DNA of 64,000 nucleotides from Tenacibaculum larymnensis (GTDB lineage: Bacteria; Bacteroidota; Bacteroidia; Flavobacteriales; Flavobacteriaceae), in contig NZ_JAIWJY010000002.1 of the NCBI RefSeq assembly GCF_028829235.1, positions 1 to 64,000 on the forward strand, in the 5' to 3' direction. A program made the position numbers and the translations under genes. Positions 14,540 through 23,029 of the stretch are shown one piece after another (position 1 is the first letter of the stretch; each line of letters begins with the position of its first letter). Below the pieces are notes generated by a model. That model was given only the letters and a program-made list of their open reading frames with translations, had not been told where the DNA came from and did not search any database.

Positions 14540-15787
14540 TTAGTTAAAACGTTCAACATTAAAAGGAGTAATATTTAGGCTTGTTTTTTTATCATCGATA
14601 ATTTCAGAAACTAATTTACCAGTAGCAGGCCCTAGGCTCCAGCCCATCATCGCGTGCCCTGCAGCCACAGTTATATTTTTAAGCTTTGAAAGCTTACCAA
14701 TGTAAGGCAAACCATCAGGAGAGCAGGGGCGTAGGCCACTCTCAACATTATCTATTTCTTTTTGGTTGATGTTTAAATTGTTGTAATAACTTTTACTAGC
14801 GTTAACGATAGCATTTACTCTCTTCTTGTTTATTTTGTTATTGATACCAGCAATTTCCATCATACCTCCAAAACGTGTAAATCCATTCATTGGAGTTACA
14901 GCAACTTTAGCTTCCGTTAAAATGGTAGGAATTGTAATACCAGTATCGTTTTTTACATTAATCCGATAACCTTTACCAGCTTGCACAGGAATATTGATTC
15001 CTAATTTTTTAGCTAGCTTCTGTGTCCAAGACCCAGTGGTCAAAATAAATTCTTCAGCAACAATAGTGTTGTTTTTTGTAGTAATCGATTTTACCTTATT
15101 GTTAGAAACATGAAAATCTAGAACTTCTTCATTAGACAAAAATGTAACATTATTTTGTTCTAGATACATTTTTAATTGCTTCATATATTCACTTGGAGTC
15201 ATGTGAGCATCAGAATGGTAATATACAGCTCCTTTAATATTCAATTGAATATTAGGTTCGAGTTTTTGAGTTTCTTCTTTAGTTAAATGTTCAACTTTTA
15301 ATCCTTCTTTTATTCCAAGCTTTCCAACATTCCATTCTTCTTCTCCCATTTTATCTGTTTTATAATACATCATCAATCCTTTATGCTGATAATGAAAGTC
15401 AAAATCTTTTGAAGACTTTATTTCTTCGTATAATTCTCTACTGAATAAATTAATGTCTTTAATAACAGGAATAGAAGCAGCAACTTTAGTATGTGTTGCA
15501 GATTTTTTAAAAAACCAAGCCCATTGTAAGAAATCATAATCTAAACGAGGTTTAATAGATAATGGACTAGTAGAACTAAGCATCCATTTTAGCCCTTTGG
15601 AAATCATTCCTGGAGCTGCCAAAGAAACTATATGACTAGGAGTAATAATACCTGCATTAGCAAATGAAGCTCCTGATGAAAAATCCGATTTTTCAATTAC
15701 AGTTACTTTGTGTCCTTTTTTTTGAAGATAATATGCGGAATTTAAACCTATAATTCCACCACCGATAATTATAATTTCTTTACTCAT
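14540..15787 (-). CDS. FAD-dependent D-amino acid (likely D-hydroxyproline) dehydrogenase
   Basis: From the ATG at 15787 the protein has 415 residues; upstream in-frame codons include only a TTG start inside a repeat. The N-terminal GGGIIG FAD-binding motif and an FSSGASFANAG stretch mark the DadA/glycine-oxidase family, and the C-terminal GHAMMGWSLGPATGK closes the FAD site. With the adjacent epimerase, this most likely oxidises cis-4-hydroxy-D-proline to pyrroline-4-hydroxy-2-carboxylate. General D-amino acid dehydrogenase activity is the alternative. Last gene of the leftward cluster starting at 19534. Confidence 0.87.
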   Translation of the reverse strand: MSKEIIIIGGGIIGLNSAYYLQKKGHKVTVIEKSDFSSGASFANAGIITPSHIVSLAAPGMISKGLKWMLSSTSPLSIKPRLDYDFLQWAWFFKKSATHTKVAASIPVIKDINLFSRELYEEIKSSKDFDFHYQHKGLMMYYKTDKMGEEEWNVGKLGIKEGLKVEHLTKEETQKLEPNIQLNIKGAVYYHSDAHMTPSEYMKQLKMYLEQNNVTFLSNEEVLDFHVSNNKVKSITTKNNTIVAEEFILTTGSWTQKLAKKLGINIPVQAGKGYRINVKNDTGITIPTILTEAKVAVTPMNGFTRFGGMMEIAGINNKINKKRVNAIVNASKSYYNNLNINQKEIDNVESGLRPCSPDGLPYIGKLSKLKNITVAAGHAMMGWSLGPATGKLVSEIIDDKKTSLNITPFNVERFN

Positions 15788-15820
15788 AAAAGATCTCTCG
15801 ACTACGCTCAAGATGACATT
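15788..15820. repeat. REP-like intergenic repeat
   Basis: Contains TCTCGACTACGCTCAAGATG, an imperfect palindrome. From memory, close relatives of this sequence recur between genes in many Flavobacteriia. It sits directly before the dehydrogenase start codon. Confidence 0.45.
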
Positions 15821-15837
15821 TCGTTGCTTATAAAATA

Positions 15838-16845
15838 TTAGATGACTTGAAAACCATGAGCATAAGGATCGTCTTCGTCATCAATAATAATAGTATTGTA
15901 TCCATATACTTTAGCCCATCCTTGAATACTCGGAACAATTGCTAACCTACCATCTAAAGTAGTTTCTTTTTCTACCCTACCAATAAATTTGCTTCCAATA
16001 AAACTTTCATGAATGAACTCTTCATCAAGTTGTAGCTTTCCTTTAGCATATAACTGAGCTAAACGTGCTGAGGTTCCTGTACCACACGGACTTCTGTCAA
16101 TTGCCTTATCACCATAAAAAACCGCATTTCTTCCTGATGAGGTTGAATCAATTGGATTTCCTGTCCATAACATATGTGTTACATCTCTAATTGTATCATT
16201 TTCAGGATGGATAAACATATTAGAATACTTTTTATTAATACGATCTCTAACAATTTGAGAGTAGTGAATAATTTTAGAAGCAGTAAAATCATGAACTCCT
16301 GAAAAGTTTTTTTGAGGGTCTACAATTGCGTAATAATTTCCGCCATAAGCAACGTCAAAAGTGATTTCTCCTAATTCAGGACAATCTATGGTGAGTCCTT
16401 CAGCAGCTAAATAGCTTTTTACATTCGTTAAACGAACCCAATTTACCTTTTTACCAGTTTGTTGGTATTCAATTTCAACCAAACCAGCGGGAGCTTCCAT
16501 TTTAATTTTCCCAGGAACTTTAGGAGTAATTAATGCTTCCTCAATAGCAATAGTTATTGTACCAATAGTTCCATGTCCACACATAGGTAAACATCCAGAA
16601 GTTTCAATAAATAAAATAGCAAAATCATTTTCTGGGTTATGAGGAGGAAGCAAAATTGAACCACTCATCATATCATGACCACGAGGTTCAAACATTAAAC
16701 CTTTTCGAATCCAATCATATTCTTTTAGGAAGTGTTGACGTTTTTCGCTCATGTTGTTTCCTATTAAATTAGGACCTCCACCAGCAACCACTCTAACAGG
16801 GTTTCCACAAGTATGTGCGTCAACGCAAAAAAAAGTTTTTTTCAT
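15838..16845 (-). CDS. 4-hydroxyproline 2-epimerase
   Basis: A 335-residue proline racemase-family enzyme. The two catalytic cysteines are present: C89 in PMCGHGTIG and C254 in SPCGTGTSA; dehydratases of the same family have Thr at one site. The N-terminus MKKTFFCVDAHTCGNPVR and EPRGHDMM segment match hydroxyproline epimerases. It converts trans-4-hydroxy-L-proline to cis-4-hydroxy-D-proline, the first step of bacterial hydroxyproline use. The 156-bp gap before it holds a candidate structured RNA. Confidence 0.92.
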   Translation of the reverse strand: MKKTFFCVDAHTCGNPVRVVAGGGPNLIGNNMSEKRQHFLKEYDWIRKGLMFEPRGHDMMSGSILLPPHNPENDFAILFIETSGCLPMCGHGTIGTITIAIEEALITPKVPGKIKMEAPAGLVEIEYQQTGKKVNWVRLTNVKSYLAAEGLTIDCPELGEITFDVAYGGNYYAIVDPQKNFSGVHDFTASKIIHYSQIVRDRINKKYSNMFIHPENDTIRDVTHMLWTGNPIDSTSSGRNAVFYGDKAIDRSPCGTGTSARLAQLYAKGKLQLDEEFIHESFIGSKFIGRVEKETTLDGRLAIVPSIQGWAKVYGYNTIIIDDEDDPYAHGFQVI

Positions 16846-16859
16846 CTTAAAATTGAATC

Positions 16860-16924
16860 GCCAGCTTGTATTCTGTAGTAGAAAAAACCCTTCAAATTTT
16901 TCTATTTGGAAAGACGAAGCTGGC
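16860..16924 (-). promoter_or_regulatory. Candidate structured RNA leader before the epimerase gene
   Basis: GCCAGCTT (16860-16867) and AAGCTGGC (16917-16924) are perfect complements and enclose a second, imperfect hairpin of about ten pairs around CAAAT...ATTTG. On the minus strand the closed structure ends about 15 nt before the epimerase start. It may set the ratio of expression between the dehydrogenase upstream and the epimerase downstream. No known riboswitch is recognised. Confidence 0.45.
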
Positions 16925-17001
16925 TTTATTTCAATTTCTTTAGATGCTCCAAAAGTAAGGCTTTGGAGTCAGATATTTTCTAAAGAAATTATTAAATTTT
17001 G

Positions 17002-18588
17002 TTATATTATTTCTCCTTTTGTTAGTGTACCGTTAACAGAACGTAAAATATGTAAAGGGTTTTCATTTTTTAGTTCTTGAGGTAATATATGGTTAGGCCA
17101 ATCTTGATAACTAAAAGGACGTACCCAACGTTTAATAGAATTAACTCCTACAGCTGTAAACCTACTATCTGTAGATGCTGGATAAGGGCCTCCATGTACC
17201 ATTGATGGACAAACTTCTACTCCTGTAGGAACACCATTAAAAATAATTCTTCCAACCCTGTTTTGTAAGGCAGCAATTACAGTAGGGTGGTTTACTACTT
17301 CATTATCATCTGAAATTACAGTTCCAGTAAGTTGTCCTTCTAAATTTGAAATAATTTCTTCTAATTGTTCTTCATTCTCACATTGTACAACTATAGAGTA
17401 TGGTCCAAATACCTCTTGATGTAAGGTTGGATTATTTAAAAATGTTTTTCCTTCAACAGTTGTAACTACTTGCGAAGCATAGTTAGGTTGAGTTTTTTCT
17501 TCATATTTAGCTACTATAGTTAAGCCTTCTTGAGTAAGAGCTTTGGTTTTATTATTCTCATATGCTCCAATAATATTTGGATGCAGCATAGAACTAGGGT
17601 TAATCTCTACAATTTTATGAGCTAATGAGTTAATAAAACTATCTAAACTATCGCTTTTTATTCCTAGAATTAACCCAGGGTTGGTGCAAAATTGCCCTGT
17701 CCCGAGAGTAATAGAATTCGCATAAGTACTTGCTAAACTTTCTGCTCTGTTTTGTAATGCTTTTGGAAGCATAATTACTGGGTTAATACTACCCATTTCT
17801 GCAAATACAGGAATTGGTTCTTCACGTTTTGCTGCTAAGTCTAACAAAGCTCTACCACCTCTAATACTTCCAGTAAAACCAACAGCTTTTATATTTGGAT
17901 GAGAAACTAATTGCTGCCCCACTTCAATGCCACTTGAATTTAAGTTAGAAAAAACACCATTAGGCATTTCAGTTTTTTCTGCGGCCTTAATAATAGCTGA
18001 AGCTATAAGTTCACCAGTACCAGCATGCATTGGATGTGATTTTACTGTTACAGGACAACCAGCAGCCAAAGCAGCTGCAGTATCTCCACCTGCTGTAGAA
18101 TAAGCAAGAGGGAAATTACTAGCCCCAAAAACTACTACAGGACCTAACGGAATATTCATTTTACGTAAATCTGATTTAGGGTTTGGTTCTCTATTAGGTA
18201 CAGCAGTATCAATAGTAGCTTCTACCCATGAACCATCTTTAACTAAATCAGCAAATGAACGTAATTGAAATACGGTTCTTCCTCGTTCCCCTTTAGCGCG
18301 CCCTTCTGGTAAACCAGATTCAGAACAATAAGTCTGTATTAACTTATCGTCTAAGGCTAAAATTTCATCAGCAATAGCATTTAAAAACTCAGCTTTTCTT
18401 TCACCTGAAACAGTTCTATACTCTTCAAACGCTTTTGAGGCTAAATTGACAGCTTGGTTAATTTCTTCTTGAGTTGCTTCTGAAAAGATATGTTTATTTT
18501 CCTGATTTAATTCAGGGTTGAATGTTTTATATGTTGTACTTCCTAAAGCAGATAATTGATTTCCTATGTAGTTTTTTCCTGTAATCAT
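17002..18588 (-). CDS. Aldehyde dehydrogenase, alpha-ketoglutarate semialdehyde type
   Basis: A 528-residue ALDH with the catalytic E264 (FAEMGSINP) and C301 (GTGQFCTNPG), and a FGASNFPLAYSTAGGDTAAALAAGCPV cofactor region (about 154-180). The length and GTGQFCT motif fit the 2,5-dioxovalerate dehydrogenase branch, which oxidises alpha-ketoglutarate semialdehyde to alpha-ketoglutarate. That is the last step of the hydroxyproline pathway and feeds the TCA cycle. The gene sits 22 bp after the DapA-family gene. Confidence 0.9.
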   Translation of the reverse strand: MITGKNYIGNQLSALGSTTYKTFNPELNQENKHIFSEATQEEINQAVNLASKAFEEYRTVSGERKAEFLNAIADEILALDDKLIQTYCSESGLPEGRAKGERGRTVFQLRSFADLVKDGSWVEATIDTAVPNREPNPKSDLRKMNIPLGPVVVFGASNFPLAYSTAGGDTAAALAAGCPVTVKSHPMHAGTGELIASAIIKAAEKTEMPNGVFSNLNSSGIEVGQQLVSHPNIKAVGFTGSIRGGRALLDLAAKREEPIPVFAEMGSINPVIMLPKALQNRAESLASTYANSITLGTGQFCTNPGLILGIKSDSLDSFINSLAHKIVEINPSSMLHPNIIGAYENNKTKALTQEGLTIVAKYEEKTQPNYASQVVTTVEGKTFLNNPTLHQEVFGPYSIVVQCENEEQLEEIISNLEGQLTGTVISDDNEVVNHPTVIAALQNRVGRIIFNGVPTGVEVCPSMVHGGPYPASTDSRFTAVGVNSIKRWVRPFSYQDWPNHILPQELKNENPLHILRSVNGTLTKGEII

Positions 18589-18610
18589 ATTTTAATGGAC
18601 AAAGAGTTAA

Positions 18611-19534
18611 TTAGTAAGTGGCTAAAGCTTTATAATTAGGTAAAATTGGTCTGTTTTTTAATCCAGTTTCTATTACATTCAAAACATGTTTACGTTCCTC
18701 ACCTATTAAAGGTAATCGTGGAGCTCGCACATTTTCAGTTCCAATACCTGTAGCCGCTTCTGCTAACTTAATATTTTGTACTAATTTAGGATTTATATCT
18801 AATTCTAACAATGGTAAAAACCAACGATATATTTCTAATGCTTCTTGTATGCGACCAGCTTTTTGTAATTCATAGATAGCTACAGTTTCTTTAGGGAAAG
18901 CACAAACTAAACCAGCAATCCAACCATCAGCACCCATTAATAAGCTTTCTAAAGCTAAGGTATCAACACCTGTCATTATTTTTAATCGATTACCAAATCG
19001 GTTTTTAATTCTTGTAACGTTTGAGATATCTCTGGTTGATTCTTTGACAGCTTCTATATTATCGCATTTCAAAAGCTCATCGAACATATCTAATGTAACT
19101 TCAATCTTATAATCTACAGGATTGTTGTACACCATAATTGGTAACGATGTATTGTTAGCTACTGCTTTAAAATATTCAACAGTTTCTCTATCTCCCGCTT
19201 TATAGCGCATAGGTGGAAGCATCATTAAACCTTTAGCGCCATCTTCTTCAGCTTTTTGAGCAGCTTCAATAGCTCCTTTGGTAGTTTGTTCAGCAATATT
19301 CATCAAAACAGGAACTTGATTGTTAACTAGGTTAACGGTTGTTCTAGTTAGTGTTCTTTTTTCGTCATCAGATAATGTACTGGCTTCCCCTAAAGTACCT
19401 CCTAAAACAATTCCATGCACACCTGCTTCTAATTGTGCTTTAATGTTTACTTCAAACATATTTAAGTCTAAAGTATCATCATTTGTAAACTTTGTGGTAA
19501 CCGCTGGCATTACACCTTTCCAATTTATACTCAT
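18611..19534 (-). CDS. DapA-family lyase, likely pyrroline-4-hydroxy-2-carboxylate deaminase
   Basis: A 307-residue TIM-barrel aldolase. The catalytic tyrosine is in IMVYNNPV near 138 and the Schiff-base lysine in IEAVKESTRD near 166; the GGTLGEASTL loop near 45 is the family's substrate-binding motif. Ordinary dihydrodipicolinate synthase is an alternative by fold, but the hydroxyproline neighbours point to the deaminase that forms alpha-ketoglutarate semialdehyde. First gene of the leftward operon, with a -7 element 22 nt before the start. Confidence 0.87.
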   Translation of the reverse strand: MSINWKGVMPAVTTKFTNDDTLDLNMFEVNIKAQLEAGVHGIVLGGTLGEASTLSDDEKRTLTRTTVNLVNNQVPVLMNIAEQTTKGAIEAAQKAEEDGAKGLMMLPPMRYKAGDRETVEYFKAVANNTSLPIMVYNNPVDYKIEVTLDMFDELLKCDNIEAVKESTRDISNVTRIKNRFGNRLKIMTGVDTLALESLLMGADGWIAGLVCAFPKETVAIYELQKAGRIQEALEIYRWFLPLLELDINPKLVQNIKLAEAATGIGTENVRAPRLPLIGEERKHVLNVIETGLKNRPILPNYKALATY

Positions 19535-19556
19535 TGTAATATTGTTTTTTTCACTG

Positions 19557-19611
19557 CAAAGTTATGTGTAAGATAAAGAGAGTTTTAACTTCAAATTATC
19601 ATATAATGATA
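19557..19611 (-). promoter_or_regulatory. Promoter and candidate operator of the hydroxyproline operon
   Basis: On the minus strand TAACTTTG (19564-19557) is an exact -7 match, but no TTG is found at the right distance, which suggests activator dependence. The palindrome TATCAT-ATA-ATGATA at 19597-19611 lies 33-47 nt upstream of it, a suitable place for an activator such as the divergently encoded AraC protein. Confidence 0.55.
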
Positions 19612-19691
19612 CTATATTAGCCTATAAGGTGTTTTTGTAGTGTTATATTAATAGTATTTGCATATTTTTGAATTAGAATAGCGATTTATCA

Positions 19692-20534
19692 ATGAAAGTT
19701 TTACCCTTTAAAATACCAAAAACTCAAAACATTGGACTAATTTATCAAGAAGATAAAGAGAAACATTTTTATGATAAGTTCCATCAACATGAAGAAATTC
19801 AGTTATGTGTTATTGTTAAAGGTGAAGGAACGTTAATTGTCGGTGATACAATTAACAAATATTCATCAGGTGATGTTTTAGTTATAGGAAGTAACTTACC
19901 ACATGTTTTCAAAAGTGATGCTTCAGTTATTAAAGAATCTTTTATGATTTCATTATTCTTTACTAAGAGTTCTTTTGGAAAAGACTTTTTTTTATTGGAT
20001 GACTTTAAAGAGTTAATTCCTTTTTTTGACAAATCAATATCTGGATTTAGGCTTCTTGAAAATAAAGAAAAAGTAACGAAGCTTTTTTTAGGATTACATA
20101 AATCAAGCAATCTTAACCGTTTTATAGGGCTGCTTGAAATTTTAAAAACACTGGTTGAATCAGAAACCGCTGAATTGGCTAGTTTTATTTACCCAAAGAG
20201 GTATACGGATAATGAAGGTAAGAGAATGCAAAATGTAATGGACTACACAATAAATAACTTTGATAAGAATATAGATTTATACAAGATTGCAGAAAAGGCT
20301 AACATGACACCCAATGCTTTTTGTAGATATTTTAAACAACGAACAAATAAAACGTATTTCACTTTTTTGAATGAATTACGTATAGAGAATGCATGCAAAT
20401 TATTAACTTCAGATAAGAGTTTGCCAATCAGTTCTGTAGCGTATAGATGTGGTTTTAATAATTTATCTAACTTTAATAGGAAGTTTAAAGAAGTAAAAAA
20501 TGTTAGCCCTACAACATTTAAGAAAAAAAATTGA
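19692..20534 (+). CDS. AraC-family transcriptional regulator
   Basis: A 280-residue protein with an N-terminal cupin sensor domain (residues 20-95, FHQHEEIQLCVIVKGEGTL and GDVLVIGSNLPHVFKS) and two C-terminal helix-turn-helix motifs (180-280, IAEKANMTPNAFCRYFKQR and ISSVAYRCGFNNLSNFNRKFK). It is divergent from the hydroxyproline operon across 157 bp and probably activates it in response to hydroxyproline or a pathway intermediate. The inducer is not known from the sequence. Confidence 0.92.
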   Translation: MKVLPFKIPKTQNIGLIYQEDKEKHFYDKFHQHEEIQLCVIVKGEGTLIVGDTINKYSSGDVLVIGSNLPHVFKSDASVIKESFMISLFFTKSSFGKDFFLLDDFKELIPFFDKSISGFRLLENKEKVTKLFLGLHKSSNLNRFIGLLEILKTLVESETAELASFIYPKRYTDNEGKRMQNVMDYTINNFDKNIDLYKIAEKANMTPNAFCRYFKQRTNKTYFTFLNELRIENACKLLTSDKSLPISSVAYRCGFNNLSNFNRKFKEVKNVSPTTFKKKN

Positions 20535-20641
20535 TTATACTGGGCTTATTTAAGCTTAAATATATCTTATTTACAAAATTTAACATAAAATATAATATCT
20601 CTTAACTATATTTGGAGTTCTTTTACTATTATTAAAAATCT

Positions 20642-21622
20642 ATGGGGGGAAGAATTGCTACTATTACTTTTTTATTATTATGTGTGATTTTCAGAGTTTC
20701 AGGACAAGAAACACTGCCAATTTATGCAGATTATTTGTCTGACAACGTGTATTTATTACATCCCGCTGCTGCAGGTATTGGTGATTGTGGAAAAATAAGA
20801 TTAACTGCACGACAACAATGGTTAGGAGTAGATGATGCACCTGCTTTACAAACAGCGAGTTTTCATACAAAATTAGGAGAGTATTCTAATACTGGGTTGG
20901 GAGTAATTCTTTTTAATGATAAAAATGGATATCATTCACAAAAAGGTATTCAAGGTACTTATGCATATCACATTGATATGGGAAATGAAAATCTTTTTAA
21001 TCAATTATCCTTTGGATTATCTTTTTCTGTAGTTCAAAATGAGAGAGACCAAAGAACCTTTGTAAATGATCCAGCTGTAAGTCAGGTTATAGAAAGTGAT
21101 TTTTATTTTAACGCTGATTTTGGGATGGCATATCATAAAAATGGACTATCATCTTATTTTACAGTAAAAAACCTTTTTTTATCAGCAAAAAATAATTTAA
21201 ATCCTGATTTTGAATCATATAATCTTAGAAATTATATTCTAGGAGGAGGCTATTTCTTTGGAGATAAGGAAAAGCTACAATTTGAGCCATCATTAATGTT
21301 TCAATATAAAGAGCAAACAGAAGAAAAAATAGCTGATATAAACTTCAAGGTTTATAAGAGTTTTAATGAAACTCAATTATGGGCCGCATTATCTTATAGA
21401 AGAAGTTTCGGAGGTAATGTTTTTGGAGACTCTCAATATATAACTCCCATATTAGGAGTTAATTACAAAAATTGGATGTTTGCTTATACATATACACAAC
21501 AAACAGGTGATATTGTTTTTTCAAATGGCGGATTTCACCAATTATCTTTGGGAATAAATTTATTCTGTATAAAGAGAAGAGCTGCGGCTTGTCCTAATAT
21601 TAATGGAAGTTTCACATATTAA
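20642..21622 (+). CDS. PorP/SprF-family type IX secretion membrane protein
   Basis: A 326-residue outer-membrane beta-barrel protein with a signal peptide ending near residue 20 (FRVSGQ). The start of the mature part (YADYLSDNVYLLHPAAAGIGDCGKIRLTARQQWLGV) is the family signature. PorP/SprF proteins hold surface-anchored type IX substrates such as SprB adhesins and usually follow the gene of their partner. No giant adhesin gene is adjacent here, so the partner is not evident. Its end overlaps the convergent murI by 4 bp. Confidence 0.9.
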   Translation: MGGRIATITFLLLCVIFRVSGQETLPIYADYLSDNVYLLHPAAAGIGDCGKIRLTARQQWLGVDDAPALQTASFHTKLGEYSNTGLGVILFNDKNGYHSQKGIQGTYAYHIDMGNENLFNQLSFGLSFSVVQNERDQRTFVNDPAVSQVIESDFYFNADFGMAYHKNGLSSYFTVKNLFLSAKNNLNPDFESYNLRNYILGGGYFFGDKEKLQFEPSLMFQYKEQTEEKIADINFKVYKSFNETQLWAALSYRRSFGGNVFGDSQYITPILGVNYKNWMFAYTYTQQTGDIVFSNGGFHQLSLGINLFCIKRRAAACPNINGSFTY

Positions 21623-22413
21623 AAGTCAAGGAAGTTAATTTTACTTTCTTTATACTCTGTAAGCATAGTTTCTAAAACAGTTTTATCTTTATTAATATAA
21701 AAAGTGTTGCTAGGAAGCTCGTTATTCAGGTTTAGTAAGCCATTTTGTGATAAAACATTTTTTACCTGTTTAGCAACAGCTTCACCTGAGTCTATAATTT
21801 TAACTTTATTTCCAGTAATTTTTTGTATTTGGGGTAGTAAATATGGGTAATGCGTACAACCTAAAACAATATAATCACACTTTTTTTCTAACATAGGTGT
21901 TATGTACTTTTTTAATAAAAAGGTCATTTCATCAGAGTATATTTTACCATTTTCTATTAGTTCAACTAACCCTTCACCAACTTGTTCTATAATGTTTATT
22001 TCATCATTTAGACTAGAAGTAGTTTTTTCAAATAAGGCACTATTTAAAGTACCTTTTGTAGCAAGTATGCCAACAGTACCTGTTTCTGTATTTAAAGAAG
22101 CAGGTTTAATAGCAGGCTCTATACCTATAAAAGGAATCTTGTAATTACTCCTTAAGTATTCAATAGCATTGGTAGTAGCTGTATTGCAAGCAACAACAAT
22201 AATTTTGGCTCCATTGTGAATTAAAAACTCAGTGTTTTTAATCGATAAGTCGATTATTTCTTGTGTTGATTTTTGACCATACGGGGCATTTTTACTATCT
22301 GATAAGTAAATAGTGTTTTCTTGAGGTAAAAGTTGGTGGATTTCTTTCCATATAGATGTACCACCAATACCAGAATCAAAAATACCAATAGGTTGTTGTG
22401 CAATAGTTTTCAT
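21619..22413 (-). CDS. murI: Glutamate racemase
   Basis: A 264-residue cofactor-independent racemase with all family landmarks: FDSGIGGTSIW near the N-terminus, LSDSKNAPYG, the first catalytic cysteine in VACNTATT near 75 and the second in LGCTHYPYL near 185. It makes D-glutamate for peptidoglycan. It lies at the end of the leftward envelope gene series (bamA, ompH), after a strong terminator. Confidence 0.95.
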   Translation of the reverse strand: MKTIAQQPIGIFDSGIGGTSIWKEIHQLLPQENTIYLSDSKNAPYGQKSTQEIIDLSIKNTEFLIHNGAKIIVVACNTATTNAIEYLRSNYKIPFIGIEPAIKPASLNTETGTVGILATKGTLNSALFEKTTSSLNDEINIIEQVGEGLVELIENGKIYSDEMTFLLKKYITPMLEKKCDYIVLGCTHYPYLLPQIQKITGNKVKIIDSGEAVAKQVKNVLSQNGLLNLNNELPSNTFYINKDKTVLETMLTEYKESKINFLDF

Positions 22414-22426
22414 ACTTATAACAAAA

Positions 22427-22463
22427 ATAAAAATCCTGCTGTTTAAACAGCAGGATTTTTATA
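22427..22463 (-). terminator. Terminator after the second ompH gene
   Basis: Perfect palindrome, AAAAATCCTGCTGTTT and its complement (22429-22460), ending in a T run on either strand. Confidence 0.85.
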
Positions 22464-22482
22464 TAAATATATGTATTCTTTT

Positions 22483-22992
22483 TTAGAATCCTAATTTAGC
22501 TTTTACAGCATCGTAAATATCTTCTCCTTTATCGTAAACGATTAAACCTTTACCTGGAGCAGCATCTAAAACATAGATAATTCCTTTTTCAGCAGCAACA
22601 GCTTTAATAGCATCTTCAGCTTTCTTTAAAATAGGAATAGTCTTCTCTTGGTATTTCTTTTGCATTTCTTTACCAGCAGCTTGTTCAGCTTGACTAATTC
22701 TTAATCTTTCTTGTTGAACTTCAACAGCTCTTTTTTGGTTCACTTCTTGTGTTTGACTTTTACCTTCAGCTTCATATTTTTTCATTTTAGCCTCTAGTTT
22801 CTTATACATTGTTTCAATGTCGTCACGGTATGTTTTGTTTAGCTTTTCTAACTCTGCTTTCATAGCTTTTGTAGCAGGCATTTCAGCTAATAATTTATCA
22901 GTGTTAATATGTGCAGTTTTTTGTGCATTTGCCACACCACCTAATCCAATCGTAAAAATTGCAACTAATAATAACGTTTTTAAATGTTTCAT
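22483..22992 (-). CDS. OmpH/Skp-family periplasmic chaperone
   Basis: A 169-residue secreted protein with a signal peptide to about residue 23 (GVANAQ), then AHINTDKLLAEMPATKAMKAELEKL and a long charged coiled coil (40-120) forming the Skp tentacles. Skp-like proteins hold unfolded outer-membrane proteins on their way to BamA. It is encoded after a second, longer ompH gene and bamA, the standard arrangement in this phylum. Confidence 0.9.
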   Translation of the reverse strand: MKHLKTLLLVAIFTIGLGGVANAQKTAHINTDKLLAEMPATKAMKAELEKLNKTYRDDIETMYKKLEAKMKKYEAEGKSQTQEVNQKRAVEVQQERLRISQAEQAAGKEMQKKYQEKTIPILKKAEDAIKAVAAEKGIIYVLDAAPGKGLIVYDKGEDIYDAVKAKLGF

Positions 22993-23029
22993 CTTTGTTT
23001 AATTTAATTAATGTTATTTTATTCTTGAT

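Noticed and set aside
15788-15811. Eight-residue N-terminal extension of the FAD dehydrogenase
   Set aside because: It needs a TTG start inside a REP-like repeat; the ATG at 15787 begins directly at the FAD-binding strand.
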